A DNA stretch of 64,000 bases. It comes from Bifidobacterium choerinum (lineage in GTDB: Bacteria > Actinomycetota > Actinomycetes > Actinomycetales > Bifidobacteriaceae). The stretch is from assembly GCF_000741135.1 (NCBI RefSeq), contig NZ_JGYU01000002.1, positions 186,001 to 250,000 of the forward strand, given 5' to 3'. Below are positions 53,845 to 62,592 of the stretch, piece after piece (positions within the stretch are counted from its first letter, which is position 1; each line of letters starts with the position of its first letter). Below the pieces are notes generated by a model. It was not told where the DNA came from, searched no databases, and saw nothing but the letters and a program-made list of their open reading frames with translations. Both the position numbers and the translations under genes were made by a program.

Positions 53845-54876
53845 ATGGCGGCACAGAAGACGAAGGTCACGATCTTCGACGTGGCGAAGGCATCGGGGGT
53901 GTCGAGCAGCGCCGTGTCCTACGCCCTGAACGGAAAGCCGGGCGTCTCCGACACGACGCGCGCGAAGGTGCTGCAGGTCGCCAGGGAGCTCGGCTGGAAG
54001 CCGAACGGCGCCGCGCAGTCGCTCGCGCAGGCGAAGACGAGGCGCATCGGCCTGATCCTCAGCTACGACCCGCAGCTGCTCGCCGTCGAACCGTACATGA
54101 TGAGCCTGATTTCCGGCCTCGGCGCCGAACTCGAGGAGAAGGACTACTCGCTGCTCGTGCGGATGTCGATGGACAGCGACGACGAGGACTCAATCATCGA
54201 GGACTGGGTCGCGACGAGCAACGTCGACGCGATGCTGCTGCTCAATCTGGAGATCGGCGACCCGCGCATCGAACTGATGAAGCAGAACCCGCAGATGCCG
54301 GTGCTCGCCGTCGCCGACGCGTCGCTCACCGCCGGTCTGCCGACGCTCGCGAGCGACGACGCCGCCGCCGTCGGCCTCGCCGTGCGCCACCTGTACGATC
54401 TGGGACACCGCAACATCGCGCGCGTCGCCGGCCCCGAGGAACTCGGACACTCGTACATCCGCGACGCCGCGTTCTCCGAAGTGACGGCCGAACTCGGCGT
54501 ACGCTACCGCTGCCTGCACACCGACTACACGCCGACGGCCGGCGCCGACGCGACGAAGCGGCTGCTCAGCGTCAACCCGGCGCCGACGGCGATCATCTAC
54601 GACAACGACGTGATGGCGCTCGCCGCGGAAGGCGTCGCGGCGACGCTCGGCGTCAAGGTGCCGGAAGATCTGTCGATCATGAGCTGGGACGATTCGTTCA
54701 TGTGCGAGGCGGCGCACCCCGGCATCACGGCGCTCAACCGCGACATCGTCGAAGCCGGGCGCATCGCCGCGTCGCTGATGCTCAAGCTCATCGACGGCGA
54801 CGACGTGGACGTCGTCGAGGAGCCGCCGTACGAGCTGCGTGTGCGTGACTCGACGGGTCCGGCTCCGGAACGCTGA
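53845..54876 (+). CDS. LacI-family regulator of the mannan locus
   Basis: 343 residues. HTH/hinge (KVTIFDVAKASGVSSSAVSY; TTRAKVLQVARELGWKPNGA), then an effector domain ending in GITALNRDIVEAGRIAASLM, typical LacI/GalR. ATG 53845 follows GGGAG. Sits centrally in the mannan-utilisation block; TTAAGCGCTTGA-type palindromes at seven positions between 44.3 and 59.2 kb are its probable operators. Effector (mannose, mannobiose or a phosphorylated sugar) unknown. Confidence 0.9.
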   Translation: MAAQKTKVTIFDVAKASGVSSSAVSYALNGKPGVSDTTRAKVLQVARELGWKPNGAAQSLAQAKTRRIGLILSYDPQLLAVEPYMMSLISGLGAELEEKDYSLLVRMSMDSDDEDSIIEDWVATSNVDAMLLLNLEIGDPRIELMKQNPQMPVLAVADASLTAGLPTLASDDAAAVGLAVRHLYDLGHRNIARVAGPEELGHSYIRDAAFSEVTAELGVRYRCLHTDYTPTAGADATKRLLSVNPAPTAIIYDNDVMALAAEGVAATLGVKVPEDLSIMSWDDSFMCEAAHPGITALNRDIVEAGRIAASLMLKLIDGDDVDVVEEPPYELRVRDSTGPAPER

Positions 54877-54911
54877 GATGTGCGGCGCGCAGACGCCGCA
54901 TGGGAGAAGAA

Positions 54912-54959
54912 AGACGGCAGCGGCCCCGCCTGATCGCACAGGCGGGGCCGCTGCCGTCT
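54912..54959 (+). terminator. Terminator of the mannan LacI gene
   Basis: A 21-base-pair perfect stem (54912-54932 with 54939-54959; core GGCAGCGGCCCCGCC/GGCGGGGCCGCTGCC), loop ATCGCA. No T-run; very stable. Confidence 0.8.
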
Positions 54960-55000
54960 GTACAGGGTCCATACGCGAACGGAATGGCCGCGATGCGCAC

Positions 55001-55165
55001 CGGTGACGGTCGCGAAGGGAGCCGTCAGCGAATGCTTCGGGCGCGCAATGCATCGGTGACAATCGCGGGAGGGGTTGTCAGCGAACACTTCGGGTGCAAC
55101 GTGCGGCGATCGCGTTCATGTGGAGGGGGGAGTTGCGAACGTCTTGGGTGCAGGATGCGGCGGTC
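55001..55165. repeat. Degenerate tandem repeat, about 53-base unit
   Basis: About three diverged units in the gap between the LacI terminator and the DUF624 gene. Anchors: CGGTGAC at 55001 and 55054; GCGAATGCTTCGGGCGC, GCGAACACTTCGGGTGC and GCGAACGTCTTGGGTGC at 55028, 55081 and 55135. Noncoding on both strands as far as can be judged. Confidence 0.55.
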
Positions 55166-55208
55166 GCGTTCGCCTATCGGGAAGAGAGCGGCCGCCGAGC
55201 GCGGTCCA

Positions 55209-55859
55209 TCAGGCGTCGTGGTCGGCGGGCGTGTCGCGCGGCTTGAGCTGGAAGGCCCTGCAGGTCCAGGTCATGATCGCCCACATCGAGACACCGGCGC
55301 CGAGGACGCACCACAGAATCGGCACCCAGACGACGGCGCCGGGCACGAACCACATCAGCACGAAGGGCAGCGCGATGAGCGCGACGTTGCCGAGCGCCAG
55401 CAGCGGCTTCATCAGCGACAGTCGTACCGACTGGCGGATCTGCTCCCACCAGGACAGCTTGCTGCGACCGGACAACGGCAGCACGAAGGACAGCATCATC
55501 GCGACGATGACGAGCGCGCCGAGCGTCACGCCGTAGAAGACCGACGCGGAATCGCCGGTCTGCCGGGAGATGTACCACAGGTCGACGGCGCCGATCGCGA
55601 ACAGGACGATGAACAGCAGCGAGAACAGCATGTTCACACCGAAACGGCGCTTGATCGCGCGCCAGAACGTGCGGAAGACGCCCTCGTCGGTGTCCTCGAC
55701 GATCTCGCGCGCGACCTCGCACGCGGCGGAGGTGGCCGGACCGATCGTCACGATCGGGATCGAACAGACGAACCATGCGACGGACAGCATCGCGAGGTCG
55801 CCGATGCGTCCCATGACGACGTTGAACGGATTGTCCTGACGGAACAGGCTGGAACTCAT
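55209..55859 (-). CDS. DUF624 (YesL-like) membrane protein
   Basis: 216 residues with five predicted helices. N-terminal FNVVMGRIGDLAMLSVAWFVCSIPIVTIGPA is the DUF624/YesL signature; such genes accompany sugar ABC transporters and glycosidases in Firmicutes and Actinobacteria, function unknown. Start 55859 follows AAGAGGAGACACC. Divergent from the GH36 gene together with the upstream membrane-anchored protein, 84 bases before it. Confidence 0.85.
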   Translation of the reverse strand: MSSSLFRQDNPFNVVMGRIGDLAMLSVAWFVCSIPIVTIGPATSAACEVAREIVEDTDEGVFRTFWRAIKRRFGVNMLFSLLFIVLFAIGAVDLWYISRQTGDSASVFYGVTLGALVIVAMMLSFVLPLSGRSKLSWWEQIRQSVRLSLMKPLLALGNVALIALPFVLMWFVPGAVVWVPILWCVLGAGVSMWAIMTWTCRAFQLKPRDTPADHDA

Positions 55860-55943
55860 GGCGGTGTCTCCTCTTGTTGTCGTTGCCTCGTTGGAATGCG
55901 GATTGTGCGGTGTCACGGATTGTGCGGCGCGCCGCCGTCGGAA

Positions 55944-56684
55944 TCAACGGTACAGGTACTCGATGAAGCGCTGCGCGTTGTCGGTCTGTTTCGTGTTCGC
56001 GACGACGCCGATGAGCGCGGCGTCGTCGGTCGCGAAGTCGTGCAAGCGTTTCGCGTCGTCGAGTCTGAGGCCGTACGGCTCCGCCTTGCCTTTGCCGGTG
56101 CCGGAATCGTAGACATCGTCGCTGAGCGCGGAGTCGTCGAATCCGTGGAAGTCCTCGACGTAGGCGTGCAGGTCGCCGTATTCGTCGGCGGGCAGCGTCG
56201 ATTTGAGATTCGTGAAGTAGCCGTAGCCGGCGAGTTCGCGGAAGACCTGCGGCGGCGCGATGACGACGTCGATCTGCTCGCTCGAGATCATCGTCTGCAG
56301 TTTGGAAAGGCCGTCCTTCTTCGTATCGAAGTAGTCGTCGATGACGACGTCCTTCCCGAGCGTCTTCGTGTACTGCTCTTGCAGTTTCGTCGATTCGCCG
56401 AGCGGCAGCGTGCTGTCGACGACGGCCGCATACAGCGCCGGGCGCTCGCGCGGCGAGACGAAACGGACGATGACGAAGGTGCACAGCGCGATGACGATGA
56501 CGGCGGCGATGCAGGGGATCAGGAAATGCTCGCGGAAATAGGTGGCCTTCTGGCGCATCGGCAGTTTCGCGAACACATACAGCTTCGATCTGCCGGCGTA
56601 CTGCGGCGCCTGCGTGAGCGAATCCACGGCCGCGCGCTGGGATTCGGTGAGACGGTCGTCCGGCGAATGCTTGTCCGCTGCCAT
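55944..56684 (-). CDS. Single-pass membrane protein with binding-protein-like external domain
   Basis: 246 residues. A cytosolic N-terminus (about 1-45), one strong helix (HFLIPCIAAVIVIALCTFVIV, about 50-72), then an external domain of about 170 residues with DVVIDDYFDTKK..SKLQTMISSEQIDVVIAPPQVFRELAGYGYF, reminiscent of one lobe of extracellular solute-binding proteins. No named family recognised. AGGAAGGAT precedes ATG 56684. Pairs with DUF624; both are probably transcribed from the operator-bearing divergent region before GH36. Confidence 0.7.
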   Translation of the reverse strand: MAADKHSPDDRLTESQRAAVDSLTQAPQYAGRSKLYVFAKLPMRQKATYFREHFLIPCIAAVIVIALCTFVIVRFVSPRERPALYAAVVDSTLPLGESTKLQEQYTKTLGKDVVIDDYFDTKKDGLSKLQTMISSEQIDVVIAPPQVFRELAGYGYFTNLKSTLPADEYGDLHAYVEDFHGFDDSALSDDVYDSGTGKGKAEPYGLRLDDAKRLHDFATDDAALIGVVANTKQTDNAQRFIEYLYR

Positions 56685-56831
56685 GGCATCCTTCCTCTCG
56701 TCGTACGTTCCGGCGGCGTCGCCGGCGGCTGCGGCACTGCGATGACAAGCGCGGCGGCCGTCTCTGCGGCGGCGCCCGGGCGGCACGTCGGCGTGTCGAA
56801 GTGAACCTCAGCCATGTTCTGTTTGCGTTAC

Positions 56832-56843
56832 TTAACCGCTTAA
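56832..56843. promoter_or_regulatory. Mannan-regulon LacI operator in the GH36 divergent region
   Basis: TTAACCGCTTAA, palindromic variant of TTAAGCGCTTAA, followed by an AT-rich stretch (TTTATACTGATTG). Lies between the leftward membrane-protein pair and the rightward GH36 gene, so it could control both. Confidence 0.6.
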
Positions 56844-56954
56844 TTTATACTGATTGAACGAAAAAGTCAACCCCTTGTCATGCGCCGACGGCGGAGCTTA
56901 CGGGGGAACTGAATACGCGGTGGCGACGGCCGCGGATGCGCGAAGGAGACAACG

Positions 56955-59147
56955 ATGTTCGACAACGGAAACCATGTGGTGCTGCGACGCGACGACGTGT
57001 GCGTCGTGCTCAAGACGCCGGACGGCGAGATGCCGCAGGTCGAGTACTGGGGACGTGATTTCGGCATGCCGACCGCCGAGGACATGCTGGCGATGCTCGA
57101 CGTGATGACGCTCAAGGTGACGCCGCCGGACGAGAAGCCGGACGCGGCGCTGCGCCCGTCGCTGCTGCCGCAGGGCGCCGAGGCCTTCTCGGGACGTCCG
57201 GGACTCGAGGCGTACCGCGGCGAGGCGCCGGTGTTCGTACGCTGGACGTCGGTGACGACGGCGGTCGGCGCGCACGACGGCGCGCAGGAAGGCGCATCCG
57301 ACGTCCTCGACGTGCACGCCGAGGACGCCGTCAACGCCGTCGCGCTCGACATGCGTCTCGAACTGGCCGAAGGCGGCCTGCTGCTCGCGAAGGCCACCGT
57401 GAAGAACATCAGCGACGACGCCGAGCCGCTCGCCGTCAACTGGCTCGACCTGACGATGCCGATCCCGCGCCGCGCCGACCATCTGACGCAGTTCACCGGA
57501 CGCTGGCCGCTCGAGAAGCAGCCGGCGACGACGGCGCTGCCGGTCGGTTCGGTGACGCGCAACTGCCGCCACGGCAAGACGAGCCACGAAAGCCCGTGGA
57601 TGTTCATCGCCTCCGACGGCGAGCCGAAGTTCGCCGCCGGCGAGGTGTGGACGTGCCATCTCGCCTGGAGCGGCAACCAGACCTACCGGATTGACAGCCT
57701 GCCGCAGCACGAGGCGCTGCTCGGCGCCGGCGAACTGCTCGGCCCTGGAGAGATGCGCCTCGCCGCCGGCGCGACCTATACGACGCCGCTCGTGTGCTTC
57801 TCCTACTCCGATCAGGGCCTCGACGGCGCCGCAAGCCGCTTCCACCGCTGGCTGCGCGCGCTGCCGCAGCATGTGCGCACCGACCGTCCGGTGACGCTCA
57901 ACACCTGGGAGGCCGTCTACTTCGACCATGACGAGGCGACATTGATCCGGCTCGCCGACCTCGCCGCGAGGGTGGGCGTCGAACGCTTCGTGCTCGACGA
58001 CGGCTGGTTCCATCTGCGCCGCGACGACACGAAGGGCCTCGGCGACTGGATCGTCGACCCGGCGGTATGGCCGAACGGTCTCGACGCGCTCGCGAAGCAT
58101 GTGCACGACCTCGGGATGCAGTTCGGCCTGTGGTTCGAGCCGGAGATGATCAACCTCGACTCCGACTGCGCGCGCGAGCACCCCGATTGGATCCTTGCGG
58201 CGCCCGAGGCGGTGCCGTGCCGCGCCGACGTCTCGTACCGCACGCAGTACGTGCTCGATCTGGCCAATCCGGACGCCTACCGACATGTGCACGACCAGAT
58301 GGCCGACCTCATCCGCAAGCTCGGCATCGACTACATCAAGTGGGACCACAACCGCGACGTGGCCGAGCCGGTGCACGCCGGCCACTACGGGCTGCACGCG
58401 CAGACCGAGGCCTGCTACCGCCTGTTCGACGAACTCAAGCATGAGTTCCCCGGCCTGGAGATCGAAAGCTGCGCGTCGGGCGGCGGCCGCACCGACGCGG
58501 GCATGCTGCAGCACGCCGACCGCATCTGGGCCTCCGATTCGAACGATCCGCGCGACCGCGTGGACATCCAGCGCTACACCGAACTCATCGTGCCTCCGGA
58601 GATGATCGGCGCGCACATCGGACCGAGCCCGGCGCACTCCACATGGCGTGCGACCGACCTGTCCTACCGCGCGGCGATGTCGCTCGAAGGCTGCTCCGGA
58701 TTCGAATGGAACATCCTCGAATGCACGCCCGAGGAGCTCAAGCAGATCACCGGATTCGTCGCGCTCGTCAAGGAACTGCGCGGCATCCTGCACTCCGGAT
58801 CGGTGCACCACGCCGACTTCCATGACCCGGCGCTGCGTGCGCGCGGCGTCGTCAGCGACGACGCGACGCGTGCGATCTGGGTCGTCGCGACCGTCACGAA
58901 TCTGCGCGACGTCGTCACCGAGCGGCTGCGTCTGCACGAGGTGCGCGACGACCGCGTCTACTGCGTGCGCATGCGTCAGGAGATCGGCGAATCGCGTTGG
59001 GGATGGAACACACCCGAATGGATGCGCGACGCGCGCACCGAGGACGGCTTCGTCGTCGGCGGCGCGCTGCTGAGGAACGTCGGTCTGCAGATCCCTCCGC
59101 TGTGGCCGATGCAGGCGATTGTGCTCGACATTCGGGAAGTGCGGTGA
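56955..59147 (+). CDS. GH36 alpha-galactosidase
   Basis: 730 residues, cytosolic, the usual GH36 length (N-terminal beta-supersandwich, catalytic barrel, C-terminal beta domain). Nucleophile Asp464 in DYIKWDHNRD; ESCASGGGRTDAGMLQH and SDSNDPRDRVDIQRYT carry the acid/base Asp (about 528). It removes alpha-1,6-galactose side chains from galactomannan- or raffinose-type oligosaccharides. GAAGGAGACAACG precedes ATG 56955. Followed 121 bases later by the isomerase gene across a hairpin and operator. Confidence 0.95.
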   Translation: MFDNGNHVVLRRDDVCVVLKTPDGEMPQVEYWGRDFGMPTAEDMLAMLDVMTLKVTPPDEKPDAALRPSLLPQGAEAFSGRPGLEAYRGEAPVFVRWTSVTTAVGAHDGAQEGASDVLDVHAEDAVNAVALDMRLELAEGGLLLAKATVKNISDDAEPLAVNWLDLTMPIPRRADHLTQFTGRWPLEKQPATTALPVGSVTRNCRHGKTSHESPWMFIASDGEPKFAAGEVWTCHLAWSGNQTYRIDSLPQHEALLGAGELLGPGEMRLAAGATYTTPLVCFSYSDQGLDGAASRFHRWLRALPQHVRTDRPVTLNTWEAVYFDHDEATLIRLADLAARVGVERFVLDDGWFHLRRDDTKGLGDWIVDPAVWPNGLDALAKHVHDLGMQFGLWFEPEMINLDSDCAREHPDWILAAPEAVPCRADVSYRTQYVLDLANPDAYRHVHDQMADLIRKLGIDYIKWDHNRDVAEPVHAGHYGLHAQTEACYRLFDELKHEFPGLEIESCASGGGRTDAGMLQHADRIWASDSNDPRDRVDIQRYTELIVPPEMIGAHIGPSPAHSTWRATDLSYRAAMSLEGCSGFEWNILECTPEELKQITGFVALVKELRGILHSGSVHHADFHDPALRARGVVSDDATRAIWVVATVTNLRDVVTERLRLHEVRDDRVYCVRMRQEIGESRWGWNTPEWMRDARTEDGFVVGGALLRNVGLQIPPLWPMQAIVLDIREVR

Positions 59148-59157
59148 AACTTGCCAC

Positions 59158-59205
59158 TTAAGCGCTTCAGTGATACGCTCGGTATCGAACGCATCACTGA
59201 AGCGC
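59158..59205 (+). promoter_or_regulatory. LacI operator and hairpin between GH36 and the isomerase
   Basis: TTAAGCGCTTCA (59158-59169) is a regulon operator. GCGCTTCAGTGAT (59162-59174) also pairs with ATCACTGAAGCGC (59193-59205) around an 18-base loop, so the site doubles as a potential terminator for GH36. Confidence 0.6.
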
Positions 59206-59267
59206 GCATGGCCGCCACGGTCAGGCAACGTCAACGAAGACAACGGATGACAATCGGAAGGAAGACG

Positions 59268-60533
59268 ATGACCACCACCAATGCGAAGTATCAGATCGGG
59301 ACGCCGGAGAACAAGAAGTTCCTCGACATCTCCCGCGACAACCTCATCGCGTTCGGACGCCACTTCCCGGCCGTCGACGGCAGCTCGTACTGGCTCGGCG
59401 ACGACGGCACGCCGTGGAAGGACCGCAACCGCGCGACCTGGATCACATGCCGCATGACGCACGTCTACTCGCTCGCGACGCTGCTCGGCGTCGACGGTGC
59501 CGCCGAACTCGTCGACGACGGCATCCGCGGCCTGCGCGGTGTGCTGCACGACGAGGAGAACGACGGCTGGTACGCCGAGATCACGCCGGGCATCTGCCAT
59601 ATGCCGACGAAGCAGGCCTACGCGCACGCCTTCGTGCTGCTGGCGGCGTCGTCGGCGCTGCTCGTCGGCCGTCCCGGCGCGAAGGAACTGCTCGAGCAGG
59701 CCGAGCACGTCTATCTGACGAAGTTCTGGGACGACGAGATCGGACTGAGCGTCGACACATGGAACACCGAGTTCACCGAACTCGACAGCTACCGCGGTCT
59801 CAACGCGAACATGCATTCGGTCGAGGCATGCCTCGCCGTCGCCGACGTCACCGGCGACGAAAGCTGGCGTGAGCGTGCCGGCCGCATCATCGGCCACGTG
59901 CTCGTCTGGGCCGAGGAGAACGACTGGCGCATCCCGGAGCACTTCGACTCCGACTGGAAGCCGCAGCTCGAGTTCAACGCGGATAAGCCGGACGACCAGT
60001 TCAAGCCCTACGGCGCGACGCCGGGCCACGGCATCGAATGGGCGCGCCTGATCGCGCAGTACGCGCTGTCCGTCTACGGCAAGGACGGCGTGCTGGACGG
60101 CGAGGGACGCAAGTATCTCGACGCGGCCGAGCATCTGTTCAACCGCGCCGTCGAGGACGCCTGGGGCGCCGACGGCGCGCCGGGCATCGTCTACACGACC
60201 GACTGGGAAGGCAAGCCGGTCGTGCATGACCGCATGCACTGGACGCTCGCCGAAGGCGTGAACACGGCCGCGACGCTCTACCACGTCACCGGCAAGCAGG
60301 AATACGCCGACTGGTACGCGACGTTCCTCGAGTACATCGACACCTATCTGATGGACCACAAGCACGGCTCGTGGTTCCATCAGCTCAACCGCAGGAACGA
60401 GGTCATCGACACGGTCTGGCCGGGCAAGTCCGACCTGTACCATGCGACGCAGGCGATGATGATTCCGCTGCGCGACCCGGCGCTCTCGATCGCCCCGGCG
60501 ACGAAGAAGGGCGTCGAGGCGGGGCTCGACTGA
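59268..60533 (+). CDS. YihS-like aldose-ketose (mannose) isomerase, AGE superfamily
   Basis: 421 residues, (alpha/alpha)6-barrel type. Sequence blocks match YihS/mannose isomerase: TWITCRMTHVYSLA (catalytic Arg), NANMHSVEACL (His), HFDSDWKP, GTPGHGIEWARL (His and Glu), GIVYTTDWEGKPVV and LYHATQAM (His). This favours D-mannose to D-fructose isomerisation over the cellobiose/mannobiose 2-epimerase reaction of other AGE members. GGAAGGAAGACG precedes ATG 59268. Its place at the end of the mannan block implies conversion of released mannose to fructose for phosphorylation. Confidence 0.85.
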   Translation: MTTTNAKYQIGTPENKKFLDISRDNLIAFGRHFPAVDGSSYWLGDDGTPWKDRNRATWITCRMTHVYSLATLLGVDGAAELVDDGIRGLRGVLHDEENDGWYAEITPGICHMPTKQAYAHAFVLLAASSALLVGRPGAKELLEQAEHVYLTKFWDDEIGLSVDTWNTEFTELDSYRGLNANMHSVEACLAVADVTGDESWRERAGRIIGHVLVWAEENDWRIPEHFDSDWKPQLEFNADKPDDQFKPYGATPGHGIEWARLIAQYALSVYGKDGVLDGEGRKYLDAAEHLFNRAVEDAWGADGAPGIVYTTDWEGKPVVHDRMHWTLAEGVNTAATLYHVTGKQEYADWYATFLEYIDTYLMDHKHGSWFHQLNRRNEVIDTVWPGKSDLYHATQAMMIPLRDPALSIAPATKKGVEAGLD

Positions 60534-60566
60534 AGGTCTGACGGGGGACGGTCCTGAATATGCGTT

Positions 60567-60593
60567 CGGCCGCCGTGGCAGCCACGGCGGCCG
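60567..60593 (+). terminator. Terminator of the isomerase gene
   Basis: CGGCCGCCGTGG (60567-60578) pairs with CCACGGCGGCCG (60582-60593), loop CAG. Marks the right end of the mannan block. The remaining gap to 60832 shows no other gene. Confidence 0.75.
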
Positions 60594-60832
60594 GGTCTGC
60601 AGAGTCTCGTAGGCTACCGCGCCTTGACGTAGCTGCGCTCGTCTTTCGGCTCGGACTGGATGTGTGTGGTGTGTGCTCCGCGCGCCTCGTGTCCATGCCG
60701 ATTGTGTCCTTGCACGGCGCACCGTAACAACGCGTCCGTAGAATGGAATCAGCCGTCCACGCATTGCGCGTGGCGCGGCCTTCTTCCATGCCGTGGACGC
60801 CCGTCCCCGGCATCGCGATACAAAGGACGATC

Positions 60833-62305
60833 ATGGCCTCCACATCCGAAGTGAGTGAGCAGCCGCAACAGCTGCGCAAATCATTGAAGAACAGGCACAT
60901 CCAGCTCATCGCGCTCGGCGGCGCGATCGGCACCGGCCTGTTCTACGGCTCGAGCGAATCAATTGCGCTCGCCGGCCCATCCATTCTGCTCGCCTACATC
61001 ATCGGCGGCGCCGCGATCTTCATGATCGTGCGCGCGTTGAGCGAGATGAGCGTCGAGGATCCGAAGGCGGGCGCGTTCAGCTACTACGCGTCGCGCTACT
61101 GGTCGAAGCGCGCGGGGTTCGTCTCCGGATGGAACTACTGGTTCAACTATGTGCTCGTCTCGATGGTCGAGCTCGCCGTCGTCGGCTCCTTCGTCAACTA
61201 CTGGTTCCCGAACATTCCGCAGTGGGCGTCGGCTGCGTTCTTCCTTGTGCTCATCACGATCCTCAATCTCTTCGGCGTCAGCGAATTCGGCGAGTTCGAG
61301 TTCTGGTTCGCGTTGATCAAAATCATCGCCGTCATCGCGATGATCGCCGGCGGTCTCGCCGTCATCGTCATGAATCTGCCGACCGACTCCGGTGTGCGCG
61401 CATCGTTCGCGAACTGGTTCACGGTCGGCGGTGGATTCTTCCCGAACGGCGTGATGTCGCACACCGCCGACGGCCACTGGACGGGTCTGCTGATGGCGCT
61501 CGTCGTCGTCATGTTCAGCTTCGGCGGCACCGAGCTCATCGGTGTCACGGCGGGTGAGGTCGAAGATCCGCGCAAGACGATCCCGAAGGCGACGAACGGC
61601 ATCATCTGGCGCATCCTCGTCTTCTATGTGGCTGCGCTCGGCGTCATCATGGCGGTCGTGCCGTGGAATCGCATTGATGGCAGCATGAGCCCCTTCGTGC
61701 AGATCTTCGACTCGGTCGGCGTGCCGGTGGCCGCCGGCATCCTCAACTTCGTGTGCCTGACGGCCGTCATGAGCGTCTACAATTCCGCGCTGTACTCGAA
61801 CTCGCGCATGCTGTATTCGCTCGCACGCCAAGGCAACGCGCCGGCATATCTCGGTCGCGTGAACAAGCGCGGCGTGCCGGTGGCGGCCGTGCTCACGAGC
61901 GCCGCCGTCACCATCGTCGCCGTCGTCGTCGTGTTCCTATGGCCGCAGTTCGCGTTCAATTATCTGATGTCGATCGCGACGATCGCCGCGATCATCAACT
62001 GGACGATGATCATGATCACCGAGATGCTGTTCCGCCGCCACGTGGCCGCCGGCGACGGTCCGGGCCGGCTGCATGGATTGCATGGTGAGGAGGCGCTCGG
62101 CAAGATCCAGTTCAAGCTGCCGGGATGGCGGTGGACGCCGTATCTGATTATCGCGTTCCTGGCGATGGTGGCGGTGCTGATGTGCTTCTCGCCGAGCTAC
62201 CGCATCGCGTTGGTCGCCGGTGTGATCTGGCTCGCCGTGCTGTTCGCCGCCTACGCGCTCACGTCGAAGGCCGGTGAGCGGCATCGGGAGACGAAGGGGC
62301 GCTGA
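60833..62305 (+). CDS. Amino acid permease (AAT family, APC superfamily)
   Basis: 490 residues, twelve helices. IQLIALGGAIGTGLFYGSSESI in helix 1 and the FGGTELIGVTAGEVEDPRKTIPKA block in helix 6 and the following loop are hallmark AAT-family motifs (AroP, ProY, CycA). AAAGGACGATC precedes ATG 60833. Substrate among neutral, aromatic or small amino acids; not resolvable here. Monocistronic with terminators on both sides. Confidence 0.93.
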   Translation: MASTSEVSEQPQQLRKSLKNRHIQLIALGGAIGTGLFYGSSESIALAGPSILLAYIIGGAAIFMIVRALSEMSVEDPKAGAFSYYASRYWSKRAGFVSGWNYWFNYVLVSMVELAVVGSFVNYWFPNIPQWASAAFFLVLITILNLFGVSEFGEFEFWFALIKIIAVIAMIAGGLAVIVMNLPTDSGVRASFANWFTVGGGFFPNGVMSHTADGHWTGLLMALVVVMFSFGGTELIGVTAGEVEDPRKTIPKATNGIIWRILVFYVAALGVIMAVVPWNRIDGSMSPFVQIFDSVGVPVAAGILNFVCLTAVMSVYNSALYSNSRMLYSLARQGNAPAYLGRVNKRGVPVAAVLTSAAVTIVAVVVVFLWPQFAFNYLMSIATIAAIINWTMIMITEMLFRRHVAAGDGPGRLHGLHGEEALGKIQFKLPGWRWTPYLIIAFLAMVAVLMCFSPSYRIALVAGVIWLAVLFAAYALTSKAGERHRETKGR

Positions 62306-62315
62306 GCGTGTCTGT

Positions 62316-62362
62316 CATCTGCCCATCCGCGCGGCGGCCACCATCGCACGGATGGGCAGATG
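62316..62362 (+). terminator. Terminator of the amino acid permease gene
   Basis: CATCTGCCCATCCG (62316-62329) pairs perfectly with CGGATGGGCAGATG (62349-62362), 19-base loop. Confidence 0.7.
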
Positions 62363-62592
62363 GCGGCGTGTAATCGGGAAGGCTGGTCGATTGAAGCTTA
62401 AGGCGACCGCTATTGCATAACTCGCGTTTTCGGCGATGTCGTCGAGTGATGCGTCGCGTGCGGCGGCAGGATGGTTAGTGTGTTCGGGGAAACGCACAAA
62501 TGCGCACATGGTGGTTGACCATACGCACATATCCGTTTGAAATCAATCGGAATCGCTCGGTTGGATCGCCCATGACGAGGAGAACATCGGGG

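Noticed and set aside
56898-60764. A 1288-codon open frame on the minus strand across GH36, the isomerase and their spacer
   Set aside because: It is antisense to two well-supported enzymes, extremely Arg/Val/His-rich, and matches the pattern of stop-free antisense frames in high-GC coding DNA.
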